Origin: a virus
Reading direction: 5' to 3' (one strand)
IMG/VR virus record: IMGVR_UViG_3300036790_000194
Span: 1-62,329 of that record
DNA: 62,329 nt
Position 1 is the first letter of the stretch; each line of letters starts with the position of its first letter. The notes under the pieces are model-generated. The model was not told where the DNA came from. It did no database searches and saw only the letters and a program-made list of their open reading frames with translations. Below, one piece after another: positions 33,875-41,495 of this stretch. Both the position numbers and the translations under genes were made by a program.

Positions 33875-35032
33875 TCATTCAATACTCTCATCCGGGTACC
33901 GGCAATCAACTGGCCTGACGCACCGGCGGCGTCGAGACTTTGTGCCGATCTCGACAACAACGAGGCGGCCTTCGTTTATGAGGGCGTCTTGAGCAGACTG
34001 GAGCGCGCCGAAGGACAGCATTTTGCAGCTTGGCAACTGTCGGGCGAGCGCGGTCAGGGAGCCGCGTGTGTTCGGAACGGCGACGACGAAAGAGCCGTTC
34101 TTTACGAGGTAAGCCGCAGCCTCCATGAGCCGCGACTTTGCGTCGATTTTGTCTACAATTGAACCTCCTGACGATGTGAAGTCGGTGCAGATGAAGGAGC
34201 CGTCTTTCCAGCGGATTTTTATTTTCTGTCCAAACGGGCCGTAGTTGGATTTCATGATTTTCAGCACACGATCATCGCTGGGCGTGTCGTCGCCCTCTTC
34301 GTCTTTTGTGCGCTTGGCGGTGAGATAAAGGCGATTGCGGACTGCGCCGTTCCATGCGGTCGATCCGGAAAAGCCGGAGCCGTCGATCATTGCGGATTTT
34401 GACGGATGCGATGTCATGACGACGCCGCCATTATTGATCAGCGCGAAACTGCGGATCATCGTGACGAAGGCCTTAACTTGGTAGCGGATGTTTTCGTTTC
34501 CGGCGAACACATCCGAGATTGTGTCGAGAATCGTCATCTGTACGCCGTAGTCTTTTATGATTTCCATGAGTTGCAGAAAAAGCGAGGTTTTTGTGGCCTT
34601 TCCGTAATCTCCTTTGCCGCGAAAGGCGACCAACTCGTTGTTGTCTTCACCAACGCCGCACAGATAAAGAACGCGGCCTTCGAGGTCGGAAAATTCGCAG
34701 CCGTAGAATTTGCAGATGTCGGCGTAACGGCGATGGAGTTCGTCTTCGTCATCTTCACAATAAACCGCAAGGGATGTGACTTTTTCCTTGATCGGTAACC
34801 CTAACCAGTCGTACCCGAGCGCGGCCGCGACCTGCAATTGTTGGCACAAAAGCGATTTTCCTACGCCGCCGTCGCCGGCCAAAAGCGTGATCGATCGCCG
34901 CAAGAGAACCGACGGAATAAGCCATTCCCGCTCTGGCCGCTCTCTGCCCTGCAGGTCGCCAAGATCGCGCGGGCTTATGGGCCGCACGCGGCGCGCGCGC
35001 GCTTCGTCAAGGTCAATCGGATTGTCAATCAT
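33875..35032 (-). CDS. RepA-like replicative ATPase (AAA_25/RecA fold)
   Basis: 385 residues from ATG 35032, overlapping the primase stop (ATGA); the frame extends back to 35248 but overlaps the primase gene and has no start signal. Walker A is GDGGVGKS at 53-60; next comes YCEDDEDELHRRYADIC as in RepA-family ATPases, then Walker B-like MTILDTISDVFAG, and SHPSKS with SGSTAWNGAVRNRL, all typical of RepA/RSF1010-type hexameric helicases. A C-terminal winged-helix-like part follows. It probably acts with the primase at the adjacent repeats. Confidence 0.75.
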   Translation of the reverse strand: MIDNPIDLDEARARRVRPISPRDLGDLQGRERPEREWLIPSVLLRRSITLLAGDGGVGKSLLCQQLQVAAALGYDWLGLPIKEKVTSLAVYCEDDEDELHRRYADICKFYGCEFSDLEGRVLYLCGVGEDNNELVAFRGKGDYGKATKTSLFLQLMEIIKDYGVQMTILDTISDVFAGNENIRYQVKAFVTMIRSFALINNGGVVMTSHPSKSAMIDGSGFSGSTAWNGAVRNRLYLTAKRTKDEEGDDTPSDDRVLKIMKSNYGPFGQKIKIRWKDGSFICTDFTSSGGSIVDKIDAKSRLMEAAAYLVKNGSFVVAVPNTRGSLTALARQLPSCKMLSFGALQSAQDALINEGRLVVVEIGTKSRRRRCVRPVDCRYPDESIE

Positions 35033-35934
35033 GCGCGCCCCTGCAGAATGGAATTGAAATCGTCCGCCTTCTGAAAATGCGCTTCCGGCATGATCACCTC
35101 GACAGGCAGCCCGCGCCGCTCGTATTCGTCGGCCGCCTTGAAGGCCTCGGTGCGCCCGACTTCGCCGGAATCCCCGAAAATTGTCACGACCTTGACGCCT
35201 GGCGGCATGTCGAGCTTGCCCAGCCGATTGGCGGAAAGCGCGGCCCACACCGGAATCGAATAAAGCCGCGCGGCACTCATGGCGGTTTCTACACCCTCGG
35301 CTACGCCAAGGAACCCGCTCGGCCCTAGCGGCTTGAGCCGAACGGCGCCGGGCCCCATTGGACCGAGCGTCATCTTGGGGCCTTCGACATCGGCTTTGCG
35401 CGGCTCGGCGGGATCCAGGTAAGTGCGCTGCACCGCACAGAACCCGCGATTGTCTGAAATCCTCGCCAGCATGGCCGGAAAGTCTTTTTTCGTGCCGTAG
35501 TGCCTGAGCGCGGGCACATAGCGCAGTTCTTGACTGTTTAGGAGTCGAATGCCGCGCGCGCGCAAATAGGCCTCAGCGCGCGTTCCCCCCGCCGGTACGC
35601 CGCGGTCCCAGATATCCATTGCCTGCAACCGCTTCTCGCGCGCGGTTTTGTCGGGCAGATCGCGGTCATAGAGCGTTGTCATGCGGAACGGGTAGGACGG
35701 ATCGCCCGATATCGGGCCGTCGCCCCACAATCCGAGCCGTTTCAGGGCGTCAATGACTTCGTTTTGGCTGCAGGATGCGTGGCAAAAAACCAGCACGCGG
35801 CCATCGCGGGTTTCTGAAACAGAGAGGGACGGTGACCGATCCTCGTGAGCGGGGCACCGGCACGTTCCGGAGTGATGCGCCCATCGACCCTTTAGCGCGG
35901 CAACAATCCGGCGCGCGCTGACCCATTGGCTCAT
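35029..35934 (-). CDS. CHC2/Toprim primase
   Basis: 301 residues. The N-terminal zinc finger is seen as CRCPAHEDRSPSLSV with the later CHASCSQ (C25, C27, H30, C51, C55 as likely ligands). The C-terminal half contains the Toprim_3-like pattern: FLGVAEGVETAMSAARL, then KVVTIFGDSGEVG and KADDFNSIL. It synthesises RNA primers for DNA replication and is coupled to the RepA-like ATPase by ATGA overlap. Confidence 0.8.
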   Translation of the reverse strand: MSQWVSARRIVAALKGRWAHHSGTCRCPAHEDRSPSLSVSETRDGRVLVFCHASCSQNEVIDALKRLGLWGDGPISGDPSYPFRMTTLYDRDLPDKTAREKRLQAMDIWDRGVPAGGTRAEAYLRARGIRLLNSQELRYVPALRHYGTKKDFPAMLARISDNRGFCAVQRTYLDPAEPRKADVEGPKMTLGPMGPGAVRLKPLGPSGFLGVAEGVETAMSAARLYSIPVWAALSANRLGKLDMPPGVKVVTIFGDSGEVGRTEAFKAADEYERRGLPVEVIMPEAHFQKADDFNSILQGRA

Positions 35935-36368
35935 GTGTTGGCCGCGCGGTTCGCGATCAGATTAAGGGCCTCTTTCGCGCAGGCGTCGGGATCGGCGTTT
36001 ATCTCCGAGCCGCTAAACCTAATCGGCGTGACATAGCGGGCGTTAAAATACCTGTCTCGCACCCTGTCTTTTGTTGCCGACTCCGCCGTTGCGTCGTGGT
36101 AATCAAAGCCGTCGCACTCAATGGCGAAGCGCGGAGGCATTTTTCCGGAAGCCTTTGCCAGAATAGCAAAATCAGCCATATACGCGCCGACCAAGACCTG
36201 TGGCGCAACGACAATTTCCTGAACATAAAGCGGCGGGAAATCATCGAAGGCTGAAACGTGCCCTTCGTCAATAAAAAGTGTTTGCCAACTGGAAAATTCC
36301 GGCGCGCGCAACGCGCCGCGAAGCGCAATCTCCATGAAGGATTCGATGGGGGATGTGACTTTGCTCAT
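35931..36368 (-). CDS. PD-(D/E)XK/DUF559-like endonuclease
   Basis: 145 residues. The pattern is YMADFAILAKASGKMPPRFAIECDGFDYHD (D of VxADF, E-x-D core), a helix with KDRVRDRYFNARYVTPIRFSGSEI, then NADPDACAKEALNLI. This is the Vsr/DUF559-type fold with the second strand ECDG. It resembles small nucleases found beside phage primases; whether it cuts junctions, mismatches or foreign DNA is unknown. Confidence 0.6.
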   Translation of the reverse strand: MSKVTSPIESFMEIALRGALRAPEFSSWQTLFIDEGHVSAFDDFPPLYVQEIVVAPQVLVGAYMADFAILAKASGKMPPRFAIECDGFDYHDATAESATKDRVRDRYFNARYVTPIRFSGSEINADPDACAKEALNLIANRAANT

Positions 36369-36581
36369 TCGGAGATTCCGAACGCAATGCGGATGCGCAA
36401 TTGTAGCGACATGGTAACTCCCAAGCTCAAGAGAGACATCGGCCGGCCGGGAAGGGCTTGGGGATTCTTGCCCGATCCGGCCGCATGTCCTTTACGCCGC
36501 CGGTAGCGAGCCGACGCATTAACGATAATCCGTTCGTTTTCCGCGTCAAGCCGCTACGGATGGTGGGTGTGCCGCGCCGAC
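36369..36581 (-). other. Intergenic region with short possible peptide ORFs
   Basis: 213 bases. On the minus strand there is a 24-residue ORF (MSLLSLGVTMSLQLRIRI) whose inner ATG has GGGAG upstream and whose stop overlaps the nuclease start; and a 30-residue ORF (MRRLATGGVKDMR). Both look like translational leaders rather than genes. No strong promoter found. Confidence 0.35.
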
Positions 36582-36899
36582 CTACTTGCTGCTTGGTTTT
36601 CCCTCAGCCTCACCCAGCGCCAAACCAAGCGGACCAGCTGGCGATCCGTCGCGCAGACCCGGCAACGCAGCCCGTAGAACCTCAATGGGCACGCCGTATT
36701 GCAAGGCCAGCGATGTGACGACGGCGGCCTCCTTGGCGACGATATTGGCTGTGGTGCCCGTTTTTCCTACGTCGAGGAAGATTTCCAGAAGGCTGCCGGT
36801 CGGGCTGAAACCGTATTGCGCCACGTAGGCCAATCCGTCGTGGTCGAAACTGACCAGCGCGCCGCGGCGGCGGTCGGGCAGGCGTTCGCGGTCTGTCAT
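36582..36899 (-). CDS. Orphan TSCPD-domain protein
   Basis: 105 residues from ATG 36899, which overlaps the previous TGA (ATGA). It has the TSCPD pattern of B12-dependent ribonucleotide reductase tails: SFDHDGLAYVAQYGFSPTGSLLEIFLDVGKTGTTANIVAKEAAVVTSLALQYGVPIEVLRAALP, but no catalytic reductase part. Such free-standing proteins occur in alphaproteobacteria and phages; role unknown, possibly nucleotide metabolism or iron-sulphur/thiol chemistry. Confidence 0.65.
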   Translation of the reverse strand: MTDRERLPDRRRGALVSFDHDGLAYVAQYGFSPTGSLLEIFLDVGKTGTTANIVAKEAAVVTSLALQYGVPIEVLRAALPGLRDGSPAGPLGLALGEAEGKPSSK

Positions 36900-37186
36900 T
36901 GCGGGGGCGGCCGCCTTGCGCCGCTGACCAAAATCTTGTGCACCAGCCGGCGCAGGCATTGATGCGGCGTCTCGTTCGGCCTGCAAAGCGGGGCGACGCG
37001 ATCCGTTGGAACGCGCAGGGTGACGGCGGCGCCGATGTGTTTGGGTAGTGTCCAATGCCGCCGCTGGGCCGTGGCGCGGACGTAATGGCTCATGCAGCCC
37101 AGCGTATCGGCGATTTCCGTGGCCGTGAAATCCGGGTTCGCGAGCCGCACGCGGTCAACGTCTTTCCAGTTTGTTTTGCCTCTCAT
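36896..37186 (-). CDS. Helix-turn-helix DNA-binding protein
   Basis: 96 residues: DVDRVRLANPDFTATEIADTLGCMSHYVRATAQRRHWTLP is a good HTH (TATEIADTLG as first helix, recognition helix SHYVRATAQRRHW). The basic C-terminus may contact DNA. Coupled by four-base overlaps on both sides. Likely a regulator of this operon or of the repeat array. Confidence 0.6.
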   Translation of the reverse strand: MRGKTNWKDVDRVRLANPDFTATEIADTLGCMSHYVRATAQRRHWTLPKHIGAAVTLRVPTDRVAPLCRPNETPHQCLRRLVHKILVSGARRPPPQ

Positions 37187-37584
37187 GTCGCCCTCGCCAT
37201 GGCTATTTCGCGCGCGACGGCTTCGCTATTGTCGGAATTGGCAGGACCGTTGCGGTCCGTCTGTTTCGGAAATCGCGCCATAATCGCGGCGAGTTTCTCG
37301 CGAGCATCAGGAAACCTATCTTTCCAGCCCACGCGGCTTTCAAATTCCCAGTCGCCAGACTCGGCAATTTCTGTCGCAATTGGAAAGGCCGTTTGAACGA
37401 TGCCCTTAATGCGACAAAGCGCATGGCCGCTGCCGAGGTGCACCAATAACCATTCTGGCGGCTGGCGACCTTTGGGTGACGCTTTCCGAGCCTGATAAAT
37501 GCCAAGCCCGCGATAAACATATCCGGCGACATTCGACGGGTCTGATGCGCGCGCAACAAGAAAGTCACCCGGATCCCAACTCAC
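37183..37584 (-). CDS. Hypothetical protein
   Basis: 133 residues. The N-terminus is beta-rich (DPGDFLVARASDPSNVAGYVYRGLGIYQA) followed by WLLVHLGSGHALCRI; the C-terminal part is helical and charged. I cannot assign it. Confidence 0.5.
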   Translation of the reverse strand: MSWDPGDFLVARASDPSNVAGYVYRGLGIYQARKASPKGRQPPEWLLVHLGSGHALCRIKGIVQTAFPIATEIAESGDWEFESRVGWKDRFPDAREKLAAIMARFPKQTDRNGPANSDNSEAVAREIAMARAT

Positions 37585-37587
37585 GCC

Positions 37588-37959
37588 CTACCCTCCCATC
37601 TGCCTGAACGTGTCGTGATCGGCGCGCTTGCGATCTTGCTTGGGAATGTGAGGCGCAATCGGTTCCTCGCGCAGACGCATCGCTCGACGCTTTTTGTCGA
37701 TCCGCTCGGTCCGCGATGGGCAAAGGCGCATCTTCCTGATCGGGGCCGTGGTCAGCCCGTCACCGCGCGCAGGTGGCCGTGCTCCATACCAAGCTTCCTT
37801 TTCGGCGAAGCTCAATTCCACTTCGGCACACGCCGCGCGGGCCATGTCGATCATCACCTGCCTGCTCATAGTCGTGAAATCGTTGGACGAGGTAAGTCGC
37901 CGGCCGGATGCGATGCGGCGCAAAATCAGATAGGCGTGCGCAGCGTCGGGCGGAATCAT
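37588..37959 (-). CDS. Small protein with C-terminal tail shared with GapR-like protein
   Basis: 123 residues from ATG 37959 (ATGA overlap; longer frame to 38100 rejected). The N-terminal 70 residues are helical (MIPPDAAHAYLILRRIASGRRLTSSN; VMIDMARAACAEVELSFAEKEAW). The last about 30 residues (RLREEPIAPHIPKQDRKRADH plus DTFRQMG) are almost identical to the end of the GapR-like protein at 38361-38618, encoded in an 87-bp direct repeat. Confidence 0.55.
   Translation of the reverse strand: MIPPDAAHAYLILRRIASGRRLTSSNDFTTMSRQVMIDMARAACAEVELSFAEKEAWYGARPPARGDGLTTAPIRKMRLCPSRTERIDKKRRAMRLREEPIAPHIPKQDRKRADHDTFRQMGG
37593..37679. repeat. 87-bp direct repeat, copy A
   Basis: Identical to 38375-38461 (offset 782 bases). 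It encodes the shared C-terminal tail of two proteins in the same frame. Exact identity implies a recent duplication or gene conversion. Confidence 0.9.
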
Positions 37960-38195
37960 TTGCGCAACGGAAGGCGAGGTAGTGGCTCCGTAATTTCTAA
38001 ACGGAGAGTACCACATGGAAGCTCTCGTAGCCGCCCACGCTTGACCATCCGGGCGATGGTTCTGATCGCCGCGCTTCGATGAAAGCGTGCGTCGAAACAC
38101 AATTCTTTCATCGTCGGCATTCGCCCACGGACAGACAGGGATTCGATGAGCGCGGCCATAAGCTCATCATCTCGACACTTGCGGCCCTTACTCAT
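37956..38195 (-). CDS. Small winged-helix-like DNA-binding protein
   Basis: 79 residues from ATG 38195 (chosen over a 46-codon extension that overlaps another gene). Sequence MSKGRKCRDDELMAALIESLSVRGRMPTMKELCFDARFHRSAAIRTIARMVKRGRL has the LexA/winged-helix look (MPTMKELCFDA then HRSAAIRTIARMVKRG). Probably a transcriptional regulator. Confidence 0.55.
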   Translation of the reverse strand: MSKGRKCRDDELMAALIESLSVRGRMPTMKELCFDARFHRSAAIRTIARMVKRGRLRELPCGTLRLEITEPLPRLPLRK

Positions 38196-38364
38196 TTTTC
38201 TGTTCCCGTTCACGCGCCTTGTCCGCCTCATACTCGGCGCGCGTGAGCGTGATCTTCTTGGGGTTGCACCGCTTTGGGAGTCCGCCCACGCCATAGGAGC
38301 TCGCTTTTGTACACGCCTTCCGCAACTGCGCACGAAGGCGAGGTGGAAGCGTAGAGGGCTTCAC
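38188..38364 (-). CDS. Small hypothetical protein
   Basis: 58 residues from GTG 38364, which overlaps the TGA of the GapR-like gene (GTGA). The sequence VKPSTLPPRLRAQLRKACTKA followed by SSYGVGGLPKRCNPKKITLTR is basic, with a C-terminal helix (AEYEADKAREREQKNE). The tight coupling on both sides supports it as a real gene. Confidence 0.55.
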   Translation of the reverse strand: MKPSTLPPRLRAQLRKACTKASSYGVGGLPKRCNPKKITLTRAEYEADKAREREQKNE

Positions 38365-38618
38365 GCGCTCACGTCTCCCATCTGCCTGAACGTGTCGTGA
38401 TCGGCGCGCTTGCGATCTTGCTTGGGAATGTGAGGCGCAATCGGTTCCTCGCGCAGACGCACGACGTGACGCATGATCTTGGTGTCGAATCCGGCACTAG
38501 CGGCCTCCGAATAAACCTCGCGGATATCGGTTACGAGTGCCGACTTTTCGGATTCCAATCTTTCCACGCGCTCGATAAAGCTCTTGAGGTGTTCGCGTGC
38601 AAATCCGCTTTTCGTCAT
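38361..38618 (-). CDS. GapR-like DUF2312 nucleoid protein
   Basis: 85 residues: LKSFIERVERLESEKSALVTDIREVYSEAASAGFDTKIMRHVVRLRE matches DUF2312/GapR, which in Caulobacter binds overtwisted AT-rich DNA as a dimer and works with topoisomerases. Here the usual C-terminal helix is replaced by the tail EEPIAPHIPKQDRKRADHDT shared with a neighbour. A phage GapR could protect or remodel replicating phage DNA, or interfere with host chromosome behaviour. Confidence 0.75.
   Translation of the reverse strand: MTKSGFAREHLKSFIERVERLESEKSALVTDIREVYSEAASAGFDTKIMRHVVRLREEPIAPHIPKQDRKRADHDTFRQMGDVSA
38375..38461. repeat. 87-bp direct repeat, copy B
   Basis: Second copy of the tail-coding repeat, exactly matching 37593-37679. 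The repeat starts near the 3' end of the GapR-like gene and covers most of its tail. Confidence 0.9.
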
Positions 38619-38968
38619 TGGTCACTCCTGTTGGTGTTGTTTAGAATTGATCGCTTGTATACGGGCAGATTGTGTTTGTAGGCGCGCGCGATGCCTTGCT
38701 CCATGCCACGAGATATTCCACGGTCGATGTAGACCGCGCACGCATCGGCGACCGCATACCACGATAGCCCCGCTTCGATTCCAAGCTCGCGTTCGCCGGG
38801 GATGCGGTCGTTCAGAATTCCATCTTGCGTGAATAACAAGTGGCTGGCGATGCAGCTTTCGCCACGATGTAGAGAATCGCTCACGCACTTGCGCGCGTAT
38901 TCGATGTTGGCCCTTACGACCTCATCGTCGATTGATCCGAATGGGCTTTCGATGATGACGCGGATCAT
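38615..38968 (-). CDS. DUF7768-like protein (deoxyribosyltransferase-like)
   Basis: 117 residues with the pattern VIIESPFGS, NIEYARKCVSDSLHRGESCIASHLLFTQDGILND, ERELGIEAGLSWYAVADACAVYIDRGISRGMEQGI. This family of phage and bacterial proteins is often annotated DUF7768 and is distantly like nucleoside 2-deoxyribosyltransferases. Function unknown; a nucleotide or metabolite role is possible. Confidence 0.65.
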   Translation of the reverse strand: MIRVIIESPFGSIDDEVVRANIEYARKCVSDSLHRGESCIASHLLFTQDGILNDRIPGERELGIEAGLSWYAVADACAVYIDRGISRGMEQGIARAYKHNLPVYKRSILNNTNRSDQ

Positions 38969-39858
38969 TCTGCCGCTGCCGTCAAAAACAGATCGTCCCG
39001 ATCATCCTCGGCAGCCAAATTCTTGCACGCCTGCCGCCAATAGGAATCCTTCAACTCAACGCCCATGAATTTGCGCCGCATTTTCAGCGACTGCGTTCCT
39101 TCGCTGCCCACGCCCATGAACGGCGACAGAACAACGTCGCCCGGATTGCTCCACATAACCAGCGCGCGGTCTATCACATCGAGCTGCAACGGGCACAAAT
39201 GGCGCTCATCGTTGGCGTCCTTAGCGGCCTTGACGTTCAGCACGTTGGACTGATCAACGGTCATCCAGACCGGCGATGCCCATTCCTGCCATTGATCAAG
39301 CGGGAAATCCTCCGGCGTGTGGACAATTGGATCCATGTTCTCGCCGGGCCGCATGAACGTCATCAGATAGTCCGGCATACCGCCGCGCGACTTCGCGCTG
39401 TCTTTGCGCAATTGCTTGTAGAGCAGCCCGACATGTTTCGTCCGCGTCATTTCCACGACCGGGCAACGCCAGATCGTGCGGCGGCCGTGATAAATCCATC
39501 CTGCGTCCTGATGCGTTTTGATAATCTGCCCGCTGAAATCCTTGATGCCGATTGCACCATCTCTCCACTTCGTCATCGGCAAATCGGAACAATGCACGGC
39601 GGTCAAGCGGCCCGGCTTTGTGAGGCGGAATTTCTCGCGAACCATGAACGCATAATGTTCCGCAAATTCATCGTCGTTCGCGCTATTTCCCATGTCCGCT
39701 ATGGAATCGCTGTACACAAACAGGTTTCCGAAAGGAGGGCTATAGATAGAGAAATCAATGCATTCGTCCGGCATCTGGCGCAACACGTCCACGCAATCGC
39801 CGTTGTACGCCGCCCACGCGCGACCATGCGAAGAATTTAAGCAGCGGATTGAATCCAT
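38965..39858 (-). CDS. DNA N6-adenine or N4-cytosine methyltransferase
   Basis: 297 residues. Motif IV is SPPF at residues 40-43 (IDFSIYSPPFGNLF) preceding motif I-like DVVLSPFMGVGSEGTQSLKM in the C-terminal half, i.e. beta-class order. The family transfers a methyl group to adenine N6 or cytosine N4; SPPF/SPPY-type motif IV is frequent for N4-cytosine enzymes, DPPY for N6-adenine ones, so target base is open. Overlaps the SNF2-like gene by 22 bases. It may protect phage DNA from restriction. Confidence 0.75.
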   Translation of the reverse strand: MDSIRCLNSSHGRAWAAYNGDCVDVLRQMPDECIDFSIYSPPFGNLFVYSDSIADMGNSANDDEFAEHYAFMVREKFRLTKPGRLTAVHCSDLPMTKWRDGAIGIKDFSGQIIKTHQDAGWIYHGRRTIWRCPVVEMTRTKHVGLLYKQLRKDSAKSRGGMPDYLMTFMRPGENMDPIVHTPEDFPLDQWQEWASPVWMTVDQSNVLNVKAAKDANDERHLCPLQLDVIDRALVMWSNPGDVVLSPFMGVGSEGTQSLKMRRKFMGVELKDSYWRQACKNLAAEDDRDDLFLTAAAE

Positions 39859-41216
39859 GTCGGGAGCCTCGCTAGATGTTTCGGATTATATGCAACCTTC
39901 GTGGTTTCTTCGCGGCCCATGGCGCGGCGCATTGCGTCAGCCATCGCGCGTTTCATTTTCGCATGGTTCGCGCTCTTGCGGTCGATTACGCGCCCTATCT
40001 GATCCTCGCCCTCGGCGACGGCCAAGTGAACCTGCACAGGCCGCTTCTGACCGAAGCGCCAGCAGCGACGAACGGCCTGATACCAAGTCTCGTAGGAGAA
40101 TGACCGGCCAACGAAGGCCATATGAGCGCAGTGCTGCATGTTCAGCCCGTGGCCCGCAATCGAAGGCTTGCTGATCAAGATGCGCGTTTGGCCGGTCAGA
40201 AATCGGTTTATGCCATCCTCTTTTTCGTCGGGCGACATTGAGCCGCGAACTTCCACGGCGTCGGTCTTGAGCCGCGCGTTCAGCGCGTCGGCCTCGTAAT
40301 TCGTATCAGCCCATATCATCCACGGATCGGACGAATTGCCAGCCAATTCCGCGATAATGTCCGCCCGCGCGTCGATTGTCTGGCGCTTCACATCGTGGAG
40401 ATTTGTTGCGCTTAATTCCTGGGCGAACAGTCCGTCACCGAACGGTTGCGTAATCCCTTCCTCGCATTTGTGACGGATGACCGAAAGCTCCTGCAGGACG
40501 TATTCGCTCGCGTCGTGCCCGAAGTCTGCCGGGCTTTCTGCCATGCAGGACCACGACGCCATCCAGTCCCAGAACGCATCGACCGCGTGCCCTTTGAGCC
40601 GCCACTCTTGCGAAGCGGTTGACGTGTCGTTGATAAAAAACCGCGATAGCATTTCGTTGGCGTTCATCACGCCAAGAAACTCGGAATGCGTTCCAAGCTC
40701 CATATGATCGTTGGGCGCGGGCGTGGCGGTTGCGGCCAGCCGGAAACGGTGGCGCGAGAATGCGTCTATGAGTGCGCGTGAGGTTTTGCCGCTAAAGTTT
40801 TTCAAGATTGACGACTCGTCTAGGACTATGACGCCGAACGACGACAGGTCGAGTTTTTCGATCCGGTCGTAATTGCAGATGTTGATTCCTGATATTGCGT
40901 CTGACTGTTCGCGAATTACCTTGGCATCATATCCGAACCTGTCACCTTCGCGCGCGATCTGTTGCGCGACGGCAAGGGGCGTCAAAATCAGCGCGCGGCC
41001 ATTACCGGCGTCACTCGCCTGTCGCGCGAACTCCAATTCGCAGAACGTTTTCCCCATGCCGGTATCAAGAAAAAGCCCGGCGCGCCCACGTTTCAGGCAC
41101 ATCATCACCGCATCACGCTGGTGTGGCTTCATTTCGTCTGGCACTTCACGCGGCATGATTCCATCGCCTATAGTGTTGGCGACTTTCTTCGCGAGAAAGT
41201 CTTGATACTCGCTCAC
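39837..41216 (-). CDS. SNF2-family helicase
   Basis: 459 residues with SF2 motifs: PHQRDAVMMCLKRGRAGLFLDTGMGKT (Walker A 51-57), LILTPLAVAQQ (Ia), VIVLDESSIL (DESS as Walker B), LAATATPAPND (III), and a second RecA lobe with LISKPSIAGHGLNMQHCAHM, SYETWYQAVRRCWRFGQKRPV (motif VI). SNF2-type proteins adjacent to phage methyltransferases occur widely; the pair may act in DNA processing or anti-restriction, but no direct evidence exists here. Confidence 0.75.
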   Translation of the reverse strand: MSEYQDFLAKKVANTIGDGIMPREVPDEMKPHQRDAVMMCLKRGRAGLFLDTGMGKTFCELEFARQASDAGNGRALILTPLAVAQQIAREGDRFGYDAKVIREQSDAISGINICNYDRIEKLDLSSFGVIVLDESSILKNFSGKTSRALIDAFSRHRFRLAATATPAPNDHMELGTHSEFLGVMNANEMLSRFFINDTSTASQEWRLKGHAVDAFWDWMASWSCMAESPADFGHDASEYVLQELSVIRHKCEEGITQPFGDGLFAQELSATNLHDVKRQTIDARADIIAELAGNSSDPWMIWADTNYEADALNARLKTDAVEVRGSMSPDEKEDGINRFLTGQTRILISKPSIAGHGLNMQHCAHMAFVGRSFSYETWYQAVRRCWRFGQKRPVQVHLAVAEGEDQIGRVIDRKSANHAKMKRAMADAMRRAMGREETTKVAYNPKHLARLPTWIQSAA

Positions 41217-41419
41217 TTCCCGCCACCGTTCTTGCGGCGGTAGGAAACCACGCGCTCTAGGCCTAGAATGCCAAGGATTGCCTCGCCAAAGTCCTTTTCG
41301 TCACGACAAACCCGCGAGACATGCGAAGCCGATATATCGTGAGACTCGGACCATTTCCGCAAGCTATCCGCGCTTTCCACTTGCCGGATCAGCAATTTTC
41401 TTACCGCTTCAGAATTCAT
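41213..41419 (-). CDS. Small HTH protein, first gene of leftward operon
   Basis: 68 residues from ATG 41419 with ACAGG upstream (GTG 41434 is an alternative). The sequence EAVRKLLIRQVESADSLRKWSESHDISASHVSRVCRDEKDFGEAIL is a helix-turn-helix pattern (SLRKWSESHDISASHVSRV). Its coding end overlaps the SNF2 start by four bases. As the first gene, next to the divergent promoters, it is a natural candidate autoregulator. Confidence 0.6.
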   Translation of the reverse strand: MNSEAVRKLLIRQVESADSLRKWSESHDISASHVSRVCRDEKDFGEAILGILGLERVVSYRRKNGGGK

Positions 41420-41441
41420 GTGTTGCCTGTTCACAAGACGG

Positions 41442-41470
41442 TTGACACGCCAAAATCCTTAGCCTATGAA
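41442..41470 (+). promoter_or_regulatory. Rightward sigma70-type promoter
   Basis: TTGACA (41442-41447), a 17-base spacer, and TATGAA (41465-41470): near consensus. It points into the early operon. It overlaps the oppositely directed promoter at 41456-41484. Confidence 0.7.
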
Positions 41471-41484
41471 AGCGGAGAAGTCAA
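41456..41484 (-). promoter_or_regulatory. Leftward sigma70-type promoter
   Basis: On the minus strand TTGACT (complement of 41479-41484) stands 17 bases before TAAGGA (complement of 41456-41461). The -35 is close to consensus, the -10 weaker. It would drive the HTH gene at 41419 and the replication operon. The overlap with the rightward promoter suggests mutual exclusion. Confidence 0.5.
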
Positions 41485-41495
41485 ACGGTTCTACG

